Below, one piece after another: positions 46,131-55,192 of a stretch of 64,000 nt of DNA. A model generated the notes under the pieces. It searched no databases. It was not told where the DNA came from and saw only the letters and a program-made list of their open reading frames with translations. The DNA comes from DATDAW01 sp036525185. Lineage in GTDB: Bacteria > Verrucomicrobiota > Verrucomicrobiia > Chthoniobacterales > DASVRZ01. How positions within the stretch are numbered: position 1 is the stretch's first letter; every line of letters starts with the position of its first letter. Where the stretch lies: assembly GCA_036525185.1 (NCBI GenBank), contig DATDAW010000028.1, forward strand, positions 1-64,000, read 5' to 3'. A program made the translations under genes and the position numbers.

Positions 46131-47288
46131 ATGACACCTCCGGTTCTTTATGTCTATGACGGAAAGATGACCCACGTCGGAATCGATGCCGTCGTCCGGC
46201 GGCAACTTAAGGCGCTGACCGAAGAGGCTCAGCTGGATGTCGAGCTAATCAGCCGCGGCCGCTCGCAGATGGCAGGCGTTACAGACAGGGCAAGATACTA
46301 TTCAGCTGCGAACCTTATTTCGTGGCTGCCGCGAAAAGTCTATTACGGCGCCCGCCGACGCCTTCACGCGATGCGCGCTCGAAAATCTCTGCGTCGGCGA
46401 GAGTACAGCGCTGTGATCAGCTGGCCTCAACGCGCCCTGCACGCTTTTCGTGAAGCAAAAGAACGGGGAATTCCAACCATTTTAAACTGCGACATCGTCC
46501 ATTTCGCAACTCGGCTTTCGAAGAAACGCGTCTTCCGCTGGCCAGAGTTTTCGATTGACGAACAAAACGAGGAATACGATCTGGCCGATGCTATTTTGGT
46601 TCCGTCCGAGTATTCGCGGCAGACTTTTCTCGATTTCGGCATTCCGGCAAGCAAACTGATAGTCATCGGCCGCGGCGTTGACACCGACGTTTATCGTCCG
46701 GCACCCGCCTTCGATGTCAATGATCGGCGCGAATGTCGACCCTTCCGCGTATTGTTTTGCGGACGCGTTGGTGAGCGAAAAGGCATTCGGCAAGTGATTG
46801 ATGCCTGGCGCGCGGCTTCGATTCCGAACGCTGAGTTGTGGGTCGCCGGCGAGGTCGACCCGGAATCTGAAGCCTTCGTGCATGGCGTCCGCGACCCCAA
46901 CATCCGTTTTCGTGGATTCCGACGCGATTTGGCGGAAATCGTGCCTCAATGCGACGTGCAAATCCTGCTTTCGCGCATGGAGGGAATGACCAAATCTCTT
47001 CTCGAAGGCGCCGCTTGTGGTCTCGCAACGATCGCCACCATTGAGACGGGTTTCCCGTTCGAAGAAGGGGTCAATGGTTTTGCTGTGAAGCGCACCGATC
47101 TCGAGACCGTCGCTGCTCGTCTCACCTTGCTCGCCGAAGATCGGAATCGCTGCCGAGAAATGGGTCGTCGCGGTCGTCTCAGCATCCTCGAGCATTACAC
47201 CTGGGCACGTTTCAACGAACGATTTCTCTCGGCCGTTGAACTACTTACGGTCAAAAAGGATTCTTTGGAGCTAGCTGGCGCACGATAA
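46131..47288 (+). CDS. GT4-family glycosyltransferase
   Basis: GT-B fold transferase of 385 residues from ATG 46131 (an upstream ATG at 46056 runs through a low-complexity pyrimidine tract). Seen: ILVPSEYSRQTFLDFGIPASKLIVIGRGVD, typical of the GT4 linker; FCGRVGERKGIRQVIDAW, the nucleotide-sugar loop; and MEGMTKSLLEGAACGLATIAT, with the family's E-x7-E spacing altered. Donor unknown. It lies behind a sigma-54 promoter match and overlaps the next, convergent GT4 gene by 38 bases. Confidence 0.88.
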   Translation: MTPPVLYVYDGKMTHVGIDAVVRRQLKALTEEAQLDVELISRGRSQMAGVTDRARYYSAANLISWLPRKVYYGARRRLHAMRARKSLRRREYSAVISWPQRALHAFREAKERGIPTILNCDIVHFATRLSKKRVFRWPEFSIDEQNEEYDLADAILVPSEYSRQTFLDFGIPASKLIVIGRGVDTDVYRPAPAFDVNDRRECRPFRVLFCGRVGERKGIRQVIDAWRAASIPNAELWVAGEVDPESEAFVHGVRDPNIRFRGFRRDLAEIVPQCDVQILLSRMEGMTKSLLEGAACGLATIATIETGFPFEEGVNGFAVKRTDLETVAARLTLLAEDRNRCREMGRRGRLSILEHYTWARFNERFLSAVELLTVKKDSLELAGAR

Positions 47289-48465
47289 GCTCCCGGTAAA
47301 GATTTTCGTAAGCCGTCACAACGCGGGGCCAATCGAATTCCGCAGCGCGTTCGCGTGAACGGCCGACGAAATCAGCCCTGAAATCCGGTGCATCGATCAT
47401 CCGGTGCATGGCATCGGCTAACGCATCCGGGTCGCTTACAGGCACGACAACCGCGTCCTTTCCAGACCGCACAAATTCCCGGCAACCCGGCGCGTCCGTT
47501 GTAATCACTGGCAAACCGGCCGCCATTGCCTCGAGCAGCGCTGAGCTGAAACCTTCCATTAACGACGGCATGACAAATACGTCGCTGGCAAGATACATCT
47601 CCAGAAGTTCCTGCGATGGCAATTCTGTAACGCCCTCGACAGAACCAACCTGCCGAAGCAAAACCCGGCCAGACAAGCCGTGTTCTGAAACGCTATTTTC
47701 GAGCTTCGCCGTGTCGCGGCCAACGATGAGAAGATGGAAATTGGGGTCAGTTTTAAGGAGTTTCCGTGCCGCTTTGAACAATGTCGGATAGTCCTTTTGC
47801 GGGTGATTCCGACCAACACTCAAAAAAATGCACGTACCTTCCGGGAGTCCCAATCGCTGCCGAACCGCCGCGCGGTCGATTGTTTGCTGGAAACGCCCCA
47901 GATCAACGGCATTCGGCACGAGACTAATCCGGTCCGACGGCACCCCGATCCGCTCATATTCCAAACTGATCGATTCCGACAGCGATATGAGGAGCGGGGC
48001 GCGCGGCAGCATCGTTCGAACGAGCCGATCAATTTGAGGATCGAGCCGCAGGCCGACTTTACGCTCGGGATCGCTCAAAACGTCGTCGCCGGCACATCGC
48101 ACAAGATAGGGCGTATGGCGGTTGCCGCCGTTCCAATAAATGAGCGAAATGCCTGTGGGCCAAGTCATTACACCGTGCCAGACGTCAAAACGGTAACGAA
48201 ATTGCAGATTCCCGATGAGAAACGCCGAAAGGCGAAGCGCCAGTGGCGGCGAACGCTTGAACAGGCTCCAGGCATTAGCGGGAAAACCGGCCAGGGGATA
48301 CGGCAGTTGTATTTTTGCCTCCGCAATACGCCGCAGCGTACTCTTCGGCGCAATGACAACCGGTTTATGGCCGCGCTTCACCAGTTGCGCAGCGAGGTTG
48401 TGATGGAAAATCTCGGCCCCTGAGCATTTCGGCAAAAACGACGGGGTAAAAATGGCAATCTTCAC
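47251..48465 (-). CDS. GT4-family glycosyltransferase
   Basis: GT-B transferase of 404 residues from GTG 48465, beginning MKIAIFTPSFLPKCSGAEIF, the classical GT4 opening with a GAE nucleotide loop. Also SVGRNHPQKDYPTLFKAARK and PSLMEGFSSALLEAMAAGLPVITTD, with both acidic residues of the EX7E motif (EGFSSALLE). Likely adds a sugar to an O-antigen or exopolysaccharide. Same-strand GT4 genes lie upstream; the 3' end overlaps the preceding plus-strand GT4. Confidence 0.92.
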   Translation of the reverse strand: MKIAIFTPSFLPKCSGAEIFHHNLAAQLVKRGHKPVVIAPKSTLRRIAEAKIQLPYPLAGFPANAWSLFKRSPPLALRLSAFLIGNLQFRYRFDVWHGVMTWPTGISLIYWNGGNRHTPYLVRCAGDDVLSDPERKVGLRLDPQIDRLVRTMLPRAPLLISLSESISLEYERIGVPSDRISLVPNAVDLGRFQQTIDRAAVRQRLGLPEGTCIFLSVGRNHPQKDYPTLFKAARKLLKTDPNFHLLIVGRDTAKLENSVSEHGLSGRVLLRQVGSVEGVTELPSQELLEMYLASDVFVMPSLMEGFSSALLEAMAAGLPVITTDAPGCREFVRSGKDAVVVPVSDPDALADAMHRMIDAPDFRADFVGRSRERAAEFDWPRVVTAYENLYRELIVRQLAPKNPF

Positions 48466-48547
48466 GATTTAGACGTCTTAGGTTCCATTTTCCAATCTTC
48501 CGCGGGCCCAGGACGATCGGAAAGCAGGCTTGCGTTAAAGTGCGCAA

Positions 48548-49660
48548 TCAGTGATTTCCCCCTCTTGCGGCCTTGTAGACACCTAGCAAATGGGCCGCGA
48601 CCGATTTGGTATCCGGCACGTCCGTTTTTGCCTGATATCTCACAAGCTCCTCCCGGAAAGCGGGTTGTGTGATGACGCGCTGGACAAGCTCCTCGTAACT
48701 GGCACGCGCTTCGAGCTCGAACAGACCTGGATGCTCGGCCCCGAGCGCAGCGATATTTCCTTCTATCCGACTGGCTACAATCGGCAATCTGCATGCCATA
48801 GCCTGCAGCAGCGCAAGTGGTTGGCCCTCCCACAGCGAAGGCATCACCACGAGGTCGAGCGCCTGCATCCAGGGACCCACAGGGCGTTTGACACCCAGCA
48901 ACGCGGCCACGTTTGTGAGATTCAGCTGCACGATGCGTTGCTTCAAAATGTCGTATTGCGCGCCTTCTCCAATAATGAGGACACGGAAATCGAGGCCTTC
49001 TTTCTTGCGTAAGGTCGCTGCCATTTCAAGGGTGGCTTCGTGGTTCTTTACTCGATGCAACGAAGCTATGCCGCCGATGAGAAATGCCTCCGGGTCCAAC
49101 CCAAGTTGAGCTCGCAGAGTCGCCTTCCAAGCTGGGTCTGGACAGGGAAAAAATTGGGACCGGTCAACGGCATTTGGCACGACCTCGATCTTCGATTCCG
49201 GCACGGCAAAAGCCAGTGCAAGATCACGTTTCGTCCGTTCCGATAGCGCCACGATGCGTGTTGCCCAACGGACCAGGAACCAGAAAATGAACGCGCGATG
49301 AAACTTCATCCGCGCCAGTGTCTTTTGCTGATGCAAAACAGAAACAGCGCGCGAAAGCCGTGCCGCAGGAACGGCATACGTGTGTGCATTGTACATCTGC
49401 GAATGCGCCACGGTGATCCCCGTTTTTTTAAACCACCGCGACAGATCCCAGATGCCGCGGAAATTCAAACGTTTGCTTCCCGCGACGTCGACAAGCGTCA
49501 CGTTGTGACCGTTGGCGAGTAGCTCGTTGCCGAGTACGCCGAGGCTGCGCAGACAAACAAAATACACCTCTACTTCCGCAGGAAATTCCTTCGACACCTG
49601 TATCGCGAAATCCTCCGCACCACCGACGGGCATCGTGATGAATACGAACGCAACTTTCAC
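48548..49660 (-). CDS. GT4-family glycosyltransferase
   Basis: A 370-residue GT4 from GTG 49660: MKVAFVFITMPVGGAEDFAI opening with GGAE, VPNAVDRSQF linker, IASLHRVKNHEATLEMAATL donor loop, and PSLWEGQPLALLQAMACRLPIVAS carrying EX7-type residues with Gln in place of the second Glu. Coupled to the upstream GT4 by a GTGA overlap, so the two are one transcript. Confidence 0.92.
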   Translation of the reverse strand: MKVAFVFITMPVGGAEDFAIQVSKEFPAEVEVYFVCLRSLGVLGNELLANGHNVTLVDVAGSKRLNFRGIWDLSRWFKKTGITVAHSQMYNAHTYAVPAARLSRAVSVLHQQKTLARMKFHRAFIFWFLVRWATRIVALSERTKRDLALAFAVPESKIEVVPNAVDRSQFFPCPDPAWKATLRAQLGLDPEAFLIGGIASLHRVKNHEATLEMAATLRKKEGLDFRVLIIGEGAQYDILKQRIVQLNLTNVAALLGVKRPVGPWMQALDLVVMPSLWEGQPLALLQAMACRLPIVASRIEGNIAALGAEHPGLFELEARASYEELVQRVITQPAFREELVRYQAKTDVPDTKSVAAHLLGVYKAARGGNH

Positions 49661-50814
49661 GTTTGCAGCTGGAAGTTTCGGATCGCCTGCTCGTAAACAT
49701 CCTCCATCAGTCTCGCCTGTTTCACGCGGTCAAAATCCGTGCGCACGCGCGCGGCGGCTCCCTGGCTCAGCGCCTGGAGCAACATTCCATCCCGACCGAT
49801 TCGCAGCAATGCTTCGCTCAACGCTTGAGTGTCGGCGTCCTCCACGAGAAGTCCGGAAACGCCGTCTTGAACGACCTCCGGCACACCGCCGTGGCGTGTT
49901 GCCACGATCGGCAACCCGTCCGCCATGGCTTCGAGGATCGTATCCGGACAGCGTTCGTCGCTTCCGCGCAATTCTTTCCGGCCAGGATGCAGGAAAACGT
50001 GGGCTCGTTCATACAGCTCAGGCCATCGAGCGCGCGGCAGCCAGCCGGGGAAACTCACCCGATCCCGCACGCCAAGCTCTTTCGCAAGATGAAGGCAACG
50101 CTTTCGCAGCGGGCCGTCACCGATTACCACAAACTCCGATTTCGAAAATTCGCGGCAGAAATTGGCGAACGCGCGCACCGAGCGATCAACCCCGTTGGCT
50201 TCGACCAGCTTCGACGTCTGGATGAAGAAAAACTCGCCGTCCACGGGCTGCGTTCGCACCATCGGCACAGTGACGGAATTTGGCACCCCCGTTCGAACGA
50301 GGCGCAGTTTTGCAGGATCACACCCTAGATTCACAAGTGCTGCAGCAAGCGATTCGTGGCCCGCGACGATCCGGTCCGCGACCCGAAATACCTCCGGCAA
50401 CTGCTCCATCCAGGATTTTTTCCGGTGCAACCCCTGAAAACTCACCACGGAGGGTAACGCCCGCATGCCTAACAGCGGCAGCAAACGCGTTCCTGAAGGT
50501 CCAAAGTAAATGTGCAAGACGCCCGCGCCAATCCGTTGCAGCGTCTCTGCCGTTCGCTCCGTCTCACGAAACCCAGGCCAGGCCACTACTTCCACGTCCG
50601 GATAAGGAAATTCCCTCGTGTTCACATGCCGGCGCGTAACCACCACGGGCCGGAACTTGCGAATCGCCGTCACCTGGCGATAAACGTAGAGCGTTTCCGG
50701 ACGCAAAAAAACATCGCAATACGCCGCCACAACCGGCCGCTTATCCTCGGAATGCGGGACCCAACGCCGCTTGAAAACGGGAGCGGATTTGGGATTGGGA
50801 ACGGCGGTATGCAT
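49657..50814 (-). CDS. GT4-family glycosyltransferase, AmsK/WcaL-like
   Basis: A 385-residue transferase starting at ATG 50814. The N-terminal half is of the colanic-acid type (FGPSGTRLLPLLGMRALPSVVSFQG), followed by VRTGVPNSVTVP and a C-terminal RKELRGSDERCPDTILEAMADGLPIVATRHGGVPEVV, in which E of ERCPDTILE supplies EX7E. First gene of the minus-strand GT4 pair. Acceptor and donor are unknown. Confidence 0.9.
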   Translation of the reverse strand: MHTAVPNPKSAPVFKRRWVPHSEDKRPVVAAYCDVFLRPETLYVYRQVTAIRKFRPVVVTRRHVNTREFPYPDVEVVAWPGFRETERTAETLQRIGAGVLHIYFGPSGTRLLPLLGMRALPSVVSFQGLHRKKSWMEQLPEVFRVADRIVAGHESLAAALVNLGCDPAKLRLVRTGVPNSVTVPMVRTQPVDGEFFFIQTSKLVEANGVDRSVRAFANFCREFSKSEFVVIGDGPLRKRCLHLAKELGVRDRVSFPGWLPRARWPELYERAHVFLHPGRKELRGSDERCPDTILEAMADGLPIVATRHGGVPEVVQDGVSGLLVEDADTQALSEALLRIGRDGMLLQALSQGAAARVRTDFDRVKQARLMEDVYEQAIRNFQLQT

Positions 50815-50872
50815 TTTCGGCAGGAGATAGTAAAGGTGAAGGTGTTTCGTGGATAGAGAAAGTTTCCCCCTC

Positions 50873-50901
50873 TTGCCTATTCACGCCGCTCCCACTACAG
50901 T
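50873..50901 (+). promoter_or_regulatory. Possible sigma-70-type promoter of efp
   Basis: TTGCCT and TACAGT are 17 bases apart, each 4 of 6 to consensus, ending 32 bases before the efp ATG. Weak evidence. Confidence 0.3.
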
Positions 50902-50933
50902 CATTTTCCTTCAAACCCCAAATTTTACCCTTT

Positions 50934-51491
50934 ATGCCAGCAGCAAATGATCTCCGGAAAGGCCAGGCCATCCGGTATAACGGAAATGTCGCCATCGTCC
51001 TCGAAGTCCAACATCGGACTCCAGGCAATCTCCGGGCCTTCGTTCAGGCGATCATTCGCTACATCAATACCGGTAAATCCGCCGATGTCCGCTTTGGTTC
51101 CACTGACAAAGTCGAACTCGTGGACGTCACACGCCGAACCCTGGAGTTTTCGTACAAAGATGGCTCGGACTACAATTTCATGGACCCGGAAACTTACGAA
51201 ACGGTGACGCTGAGCTCCGACCTGCTGGCTGACGCAAAAGATTACCTGATCGAAAACATCAAAGTTGAGGTCCTTTTTGTCGAGGAAAAGCCCGTCCAGG
51301 TGGAGCTGCCGTCCTCGGTCATCATTAAAGTCACCGAAAGCGCCGAGGGCGTGCGGGGCGATACGGCAAGCAACGTCCAAAAGCCGGCCACCCTGGAAAC
51401 CGGTAAGGTTGTCACCGTTCCCCTTTTTATCAAGGAAGGCGAATTGATCAAAGTTGACACTCGGACCGGCGCCTACATGGGTCGCGCTTAG
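50934..51491 (+). CDS. efp: Elongation factor P
   Basis: Relieves ribosome stalling at polyproline. 185 residues with KOW-like N-domain and two OB domains; the C-terminal VTVPLFIKEGELIKVDTRTGAYMGRA is canonical. At the tip that enters the peptidyl-transferase site the loop reads HRTPGNLRAFVQ: Asn32 aligns with the beta-lysylated Lys34 of E. coli, and Arg34 lies two residues on. So neither an EpmA-type Lys nor a clear EarP-type Arg is at the aligned site. The neighbouring GT gene diverges. Confidence 0.95.
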   Translation: MPAANDLRKGQAIRYNGNVAIVLEVQHRTPGNLRAFVQAIIRYINTGKSADVRFGSTDKVELVDVTRRTLEFSYKDGSDYNFMDPETYETVTLSSDLLADAKDYLIENIKVEVLFVEEKPVQVELPSSVIIKVTESAEGVRGDTASNVQKPATLETGKVVTVPLFIKEGELIKVDTRTGAYMGRA

Positions 51492-51521
51492 CGGCATCGG
51501 GCTTTCAGACGAACGACGTCC

Positions 51522-52301
51522 ATGGCAGGGGGCAGAACCGGAAACAAACGAAAGAAAATTCGTTCCCGCGACAAAGCATCTTTGCTGCGGGCGGAAATAA
51601 CAGCCAACTATCGGGAGCCGCTTACGATCCCGAGCCGCTACCTAAAATTCGTCGTCGCGATTTTCCTCTTGCCGCTGGCATGGATGCTGACGGAAGCGTT
51701 CTTTTCGTGCTTTACGCGGGCGGCAATTGGTCACCGGTTCTGGGCGAGCGAAGAATTCTGGTTTTTTAGCCTGGGCATCGTGCTGTGGATCATCGCGTTT
51801 TTCGGGTTACCAAAACCCCTGCTGCTCTATGTCTTTGGCCACGAATTGACCCATGCCGTCTGGGTTTGGTTGATGGGTGGCAAGGTTAGCGAATTCGAAG
51901 CGGGTCCCGATGGCGGTCACATTGTCACGAATAAGACCAACTTTTTCATCGCACTCGCGCCGTATTTTTTCCCGCTCTACAGCCTGCTGGTCATCGCGAT
52001 CTGGGGCGGGCTATCGTTCTTCTGGGACGCCCAGCCCTATCGCGAGTATCTGTTCTGCGCCATAGGGCTGACATGGGCATTTAATTTCAGCTTCACCCTA
52101 TGGATGATTCCCAAAGGTCAAAGCGATCTAAGCGACCACGGCACGTTTTTTTCGCTCGTGGTCATTTATCTGATGAATCTGCTGTTCCTGGCCGTTTTCC
52201 TAATTATCGCTTCGCCGGACGTCAGCCTCCGCACTTTCGGAAGCGAACTTTTCAACAGCGCCATCAATCTGGCGTATCAAATCCGGATGCTTGTTAAATA
52301 G
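51522..52301 (+). CDS. Membrane protein with HExxH, M50-like
   Basis: A 259-residue multi-pass protein (about five helices, 40-60, 80-98, 138-160, 168-190, 205-230) after a basic cytoplasmic start. The third segment contains VFGHELTHAVWVWLMGG, with His107-Glu108-x2-His111, the zinc site of intramembrane M50-type proteases; a second metal ligand motif (as in NPDG) is not obvious, so activity is uncertain. Follows efp by 30 bases and may be cotranscribed. Ends overlapping the convergent sugar kinase by 8 bases. Confidence 0.75.
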   Translation: MAGGRTGNKRKKIRSRDKASLLRAEITANYREPLTIPSRYLKFVVAIFLLPLAWMLTEAFFSCFTRAAIGHRFWASEEFWFFSLGIVLWIIAFFGLPKPLLLYVFGHELTHAVWVWLMGGKVSEFEAGPDGGHIVTNKTNFFIALAPYFFPLYSLLVIAIWGGLSFFWDAQPYREYLFCAIGLTWAFNFSFTLWMIPKGQSDLSDHGTFFSLVVIYLMNLLFLAVFLIIASPDVSLRTFGSELFNSAINLAYQIRMLVK

Positions 52302-53181
52302 CGGTAAACGCGCCGTCATCTGTGGGACGGTAGGCAGGTGTTGCGCCGTTGCACGAAGCGACGAACTCACCGAGACGACAGGCTCGGGCAAGCGCGACGG
52401 AAGGCTCCTGGCCCTCCACGAGCAGGCCGCAAACCAGCGCTGCGAGGAAGGAATCTCCGGCGCCAACCGTGTCTTTCACCACGACTTTTCTACCGGGGCT
52501 CCAGGACCATTTACCATCCCAGAGCAACCCTGCTCCCTTGGCGCCAGCAGTCACACAAATGGACGGGCCATCCAGCTTTGATGACAAGTCGCGGGCCATC
52601 TTTTCCAGATCACCCGTTTCTCCGCCTGATAGGCGAACGAGTTCGGCATCGTTGAGCTTGATGAGATCGGCCTGGCGCATCAGGCTTTCGGCAAGAGCCA
52701 AGTCATCAAACGGCGGACGCAGATTGATGTCGCAGACTTTGATCGAATTCGGACTGGCAGCAAGAAGCTGGGTTAAGGCTTCGCGGTTCGGTTTTTCTCG
52801 AAAAGCCAACGTCCCAAAAATGATGACGGACGCTGTTTTTGCCTCTTCCAGAAGACCGCGACTTACTCCAATGCGGTCCCATGCCGCATCGTTACGAAAA
52901 TCGTAAGTCGCACTGCCTGAAGCATCAATTCCGGCGATGACTGTGCCAGTCAACGCGCCGGGGATGATCGAAACGTACGAAACGGGCAGGCCCCAGATTC
53001 GCAATCGCCGCAGAATTTCTTCGCCGAGAAAATCCGCTCCCACTGCGGACACAGGCCACACGTTTCCACCCAATCGATGCAGGTGATAAGCAACATTCAC
53101 AGGTGCGCCGCCGAGGAAAATTCCTGAAGGCAGGCAATCCCAAAGTACTTCGCCAAACGCAAAAATTGGTCCGGATTTCAT
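52294..53181 (-). CDS. PfkB-family sugar kinase, fructokinase-like
   Basis: A 295-residue ribokinase-fold enzyme. N-terminal GGAPVNVAYHLHRLGG is the first PfkB signature region, and DTVGAGDSFLAALVCGLL the second, with the catalytic Asp of GAGD. The opening FAFGEVLWDCLPSGIFLGGAPVN resembles fructokinases. Sugar specificity cannot be fixed from sequence. It diverges from the DJ-1 gene; the 80-base gap shows no clear promoter. Confidence 0.9.
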   Translation of the reverse strand: MKSGPIFAFGEVLWDCLPSGIFLGGAPVNVAYHLHRLGGNVWPVSAVGADFLGEEILRRLRIWGLPVSYVSIIPGALTGTVIAGIDASGSATYDFRNDAAWDRIGVSRGLLEEAKTASVIIFGTLAFREKPNREALTQLLAASPNSIKVCDINLRPPFDDLALAESLMRQADLIKLNDAELVRLSGGETGDLEKMARDLSSKLDGPSICVTAGAKGAGLLWDGKWSWSPGRKVVVKDTVGAGDSFLAALVCGLLVEGQEPSVALARACRLGEFVASCNGATPAYRPTDDGAFTAI

Positions 53182-53261
53182 GAATCTGTTTTTTCAATCA
53201 CAAACCCGCGCAACGCGAAAGATCGTTTTTCAACGAGGTTCGTCTGGGCAATGGTCTTTGT

Positions 53262-53807
53262 ATGGCGACCAAACGCGTGCTCCTGCTGTTGGCTCCCGGT
53301 TTCGAGGAGATTGAAACGATCACCCCCATCGATCTTCTGCGGCGCGCTGGCGCGGAAGTTGTTGTCGCTGCGGTAAATGGTGAAAACTTTGTCACCGGGC
53401 GTTGCAATGTAACGATTCATACGGATGCGGCACTGGACGATATAGAGAATCAGCATTTCGATTTGCTGGTCATTCCTGGCGGTCCGGGCGTGGCTGGTCT
53501 ACGAAAGGATGGACGGCCTGCGGCGTTGGCGAAAGCCTTTTTCGGCGCAGGGAAACCGATCGGAGCGATTTGCGCGGGGCCGACCGTGCTCGCCGATGCG
53601 GGCCTGCTCGAAGGAAAAAAATTTACGGCGCATTTTTCAGTTTATGGAGAGTTGACCGGAGCGCTCGCCGAGGAGCGCGTCGTCGAAAGCGGGCAAATCA
53701 TTACCTCGCGCGGCGCCGGGACGGCTGTCGATTTTGGCCTCGCTCTGGTGAAACTGCTCTTTGGCCCAGCCGCGGCAAAAGAAGTTTCCGATGCGATCAT
53801 GGCATAG
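53262..53807 (+). CDS. DJ-1/PfpI-family protein
   Basis: DJ-1 type (YajL-like) protein of 181 residues: APGFEEIETITPIDLLRRAG with Glu16, the residue that tunes the cysteine, and the nucleophile Cys104 in GAICAGPTVL. Such proteins act as protein or nucleotide deglycases or as redox sensors; the exact activity is debated. Located 52 bases before the E2 gene, same strand. Confidence 0.9.
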   Translation: MATKRVLLLLAPGFEEIETITPIDLLRRAGAEVVVAAVNGENFVTGRCNVTIHTDAALDDIENQHFDLLVIPGGPGVAGLRKDGRPAALAKAFFGAGKPIGAICAGPTVLADAGLLEGKKFTAHFSVYGELTGALAEERVVESGQIITSRGAGTAVDFGLALVKLLFGPAAAKEVSDAIMA

Positions 53808-53859
53808 GCAATCATTTTTATTGCGTGCCTACCCCTTTCTTTGATCGTCTATCACTCCT

Positions 53860-55134
53860 ATGGCCACTTTCATCGACATGCCAAAACTTAGCGATACCAT
53901 GACCGAAGGTGTTTTGGTCAAATGGCTTAAAAAACCGGGCGACAAAATCGAAATCGGCGATCTCCTCGCCGAAGTTGAAACGGATAAGGCAACGATGGAA
54001 ATGGAGGCGTTCGATAGCGGGATTCTTGGTGAAGTCTACATCCAGGAAGGCGGCAAAATCGAAGTCGGCGGCCGGATCGGCGTCCTCATTGAGCCCGGTG
54101 AAAAACTTCCTGCAGCAGGAGAGGCGCCGGCTGCGGCTCCAGCTCCAGCGAAATCCGAAGCCCCTGTCGAAGCAAAATCGGCTCCAGCGGCGCCCGCCGC
54201 AGCGCCTGTCGCTGAACCGGCTGCAGCACCATCCGGCGACCGTCTCAAAGCTTCTCCTCTGGCAAGAAAGGTCGCCCTCGAAAAAGGCGTCGATCTTTCC
54301 ACTATCACCGGTAGCGGCCCCAGCGGACGTATTGTTGAAAAGGACGTGCTCGCTGCGGCAGCGGCCCCCGCCCCTGCGCCAAAAGCTGAAGCCAAACCGG
54401 CGGCAAAAGCGCCCGCCCCGGCACCTGTCATCGCTCCGGGGTCCGTCACGCGTGTTCCGCTTACTGGCATGCGCAAAGTCATCGCCGAGCGACTCGTGAC
54501 CAGCAAGACGACGATCCCACACTTTTACCTGGGCATGGAAGTCGATGCGGCCCCGATTCTGAAACTTCGAGCCGACCTCAATACCGCGCTCGAAGCCGCG
54601 AGCCAGCCAAAACTAACTATCAATGATTTTGTGCTCAAAGCGACGGCGGCGGCCGTTTTGCGCGTGCCAAAAGTAAACGCCTCCTGGGACGGCGACGCGA
54701 TCGTCGAATTCGGCAGTGTTCATCTTTCCGTCGCCGTAGCAATTGAGGACGGCCTCATTACTCCAGTCATTCGCGATGCCCAAGCCAAGTCCCTCTCGCA
54801 AATCAGCGCCGAAATGAAGGATCTCGCCGGACGCGCCCGGTCTAAAAAGCTTAAGCCCGAAGAATACCAGGGTGGCACGATTACAGTTTCCAGCCTTGGA
54901 CCATTCGGGATCGAGAGCTTCTATGCCATCGTCAATCCGCCGCAATCGGTCATCCTGGCCATCGGATCGATCGTCAAAAAACCCGTTGTCGGTCCGAAAG
55001 GCGACATCGTCGCAGGCGACCGGATGACGATCGGCTTCAGTGCCGATCACCGCGTCATCGACGGCGCTGTTGGCGCACAGTTCCTGGTTGAACTTCGCAA
55101 ATTCCTTGAACAGCCGGCTCTGGCGCTGGTGTAA
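53860..55134 (+). CDS. pdhC: Dihydrolipoamide acetyltransferase (E2), pyruvate dehydrogenase type
   Basis: E2 core of an alpha-keto-acid dehydrogenase complex. Order: a single lipoyl domain with the lipoylated Lys43 (VETDKATMEME), an Ala/Pro swinging linker, the E3/E1-binding peripheral domain (KASPLARKVALEKGVDLSTI, about 127-165), a second linker, then the catalytic domain with DHRVIDGAVGAQFL. The opening MPKLSDTMTEGVLVKWLKK favours pyruvate as substrate. E1 and E3 genes are not beside it, which is unusual since they normally flank E2. Confidence 0.93.
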   Translation: MATFIDMPKLSDTMTEGVLVKWLKKPGDKIEIGDLLAEVETDKATMEMEAFDSGILGEVYIQEGGKIEVGGRIGVLIEPGEKLPAAGEAPAAAPAPAKSEAPVEAKSAPAAPAAAPVAEPAAAPSGDRLKASPLARKVALEKGVDLSTITGSGPSGRIVEKDVLAAAAAPAPAPKAEAKPAAKAPAPAPVIAPGSVTRVPLTGMRKVIAERLVTSKTTIPHFYLGMEVDAAPILKLRADLNTALEAASQPKLTINDFVLKATAAAVLRVPKVNASWDGDAIVEFGSVHLSVAVAIEDGLITPVIRDAQAKSLSQISAEMKDLAGRARSKKLKPEEYQGGTITVSSLGPFGIESFYAIVNPPQSVILAIGSIVKKPVVGPKGDIVAGDRMTIGFSADHRVIDGAVGAQFLVELRKFLEQPALALV

Positions 55135-55158
55135 CTAAAGTCAGAACGCAGAATTTGG

Positions 55159-55192
55159 AATGCAGAATCGGAGATCACTCCGGTTCTGCATT
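55159..55192 (+). terminator. Strong hairpin after the E2 gene
   Basis: AATGCAGAATCGGAG pairs with CTCCGGTTCTGCATT (14 Watson-Crick plus one wobble) around ATCA, 25 bases past the stop, followed by TTACATTT. Works as a terminator by stability, although the T run is poor; related in words to 41185-41219. Confidence 0.6.
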
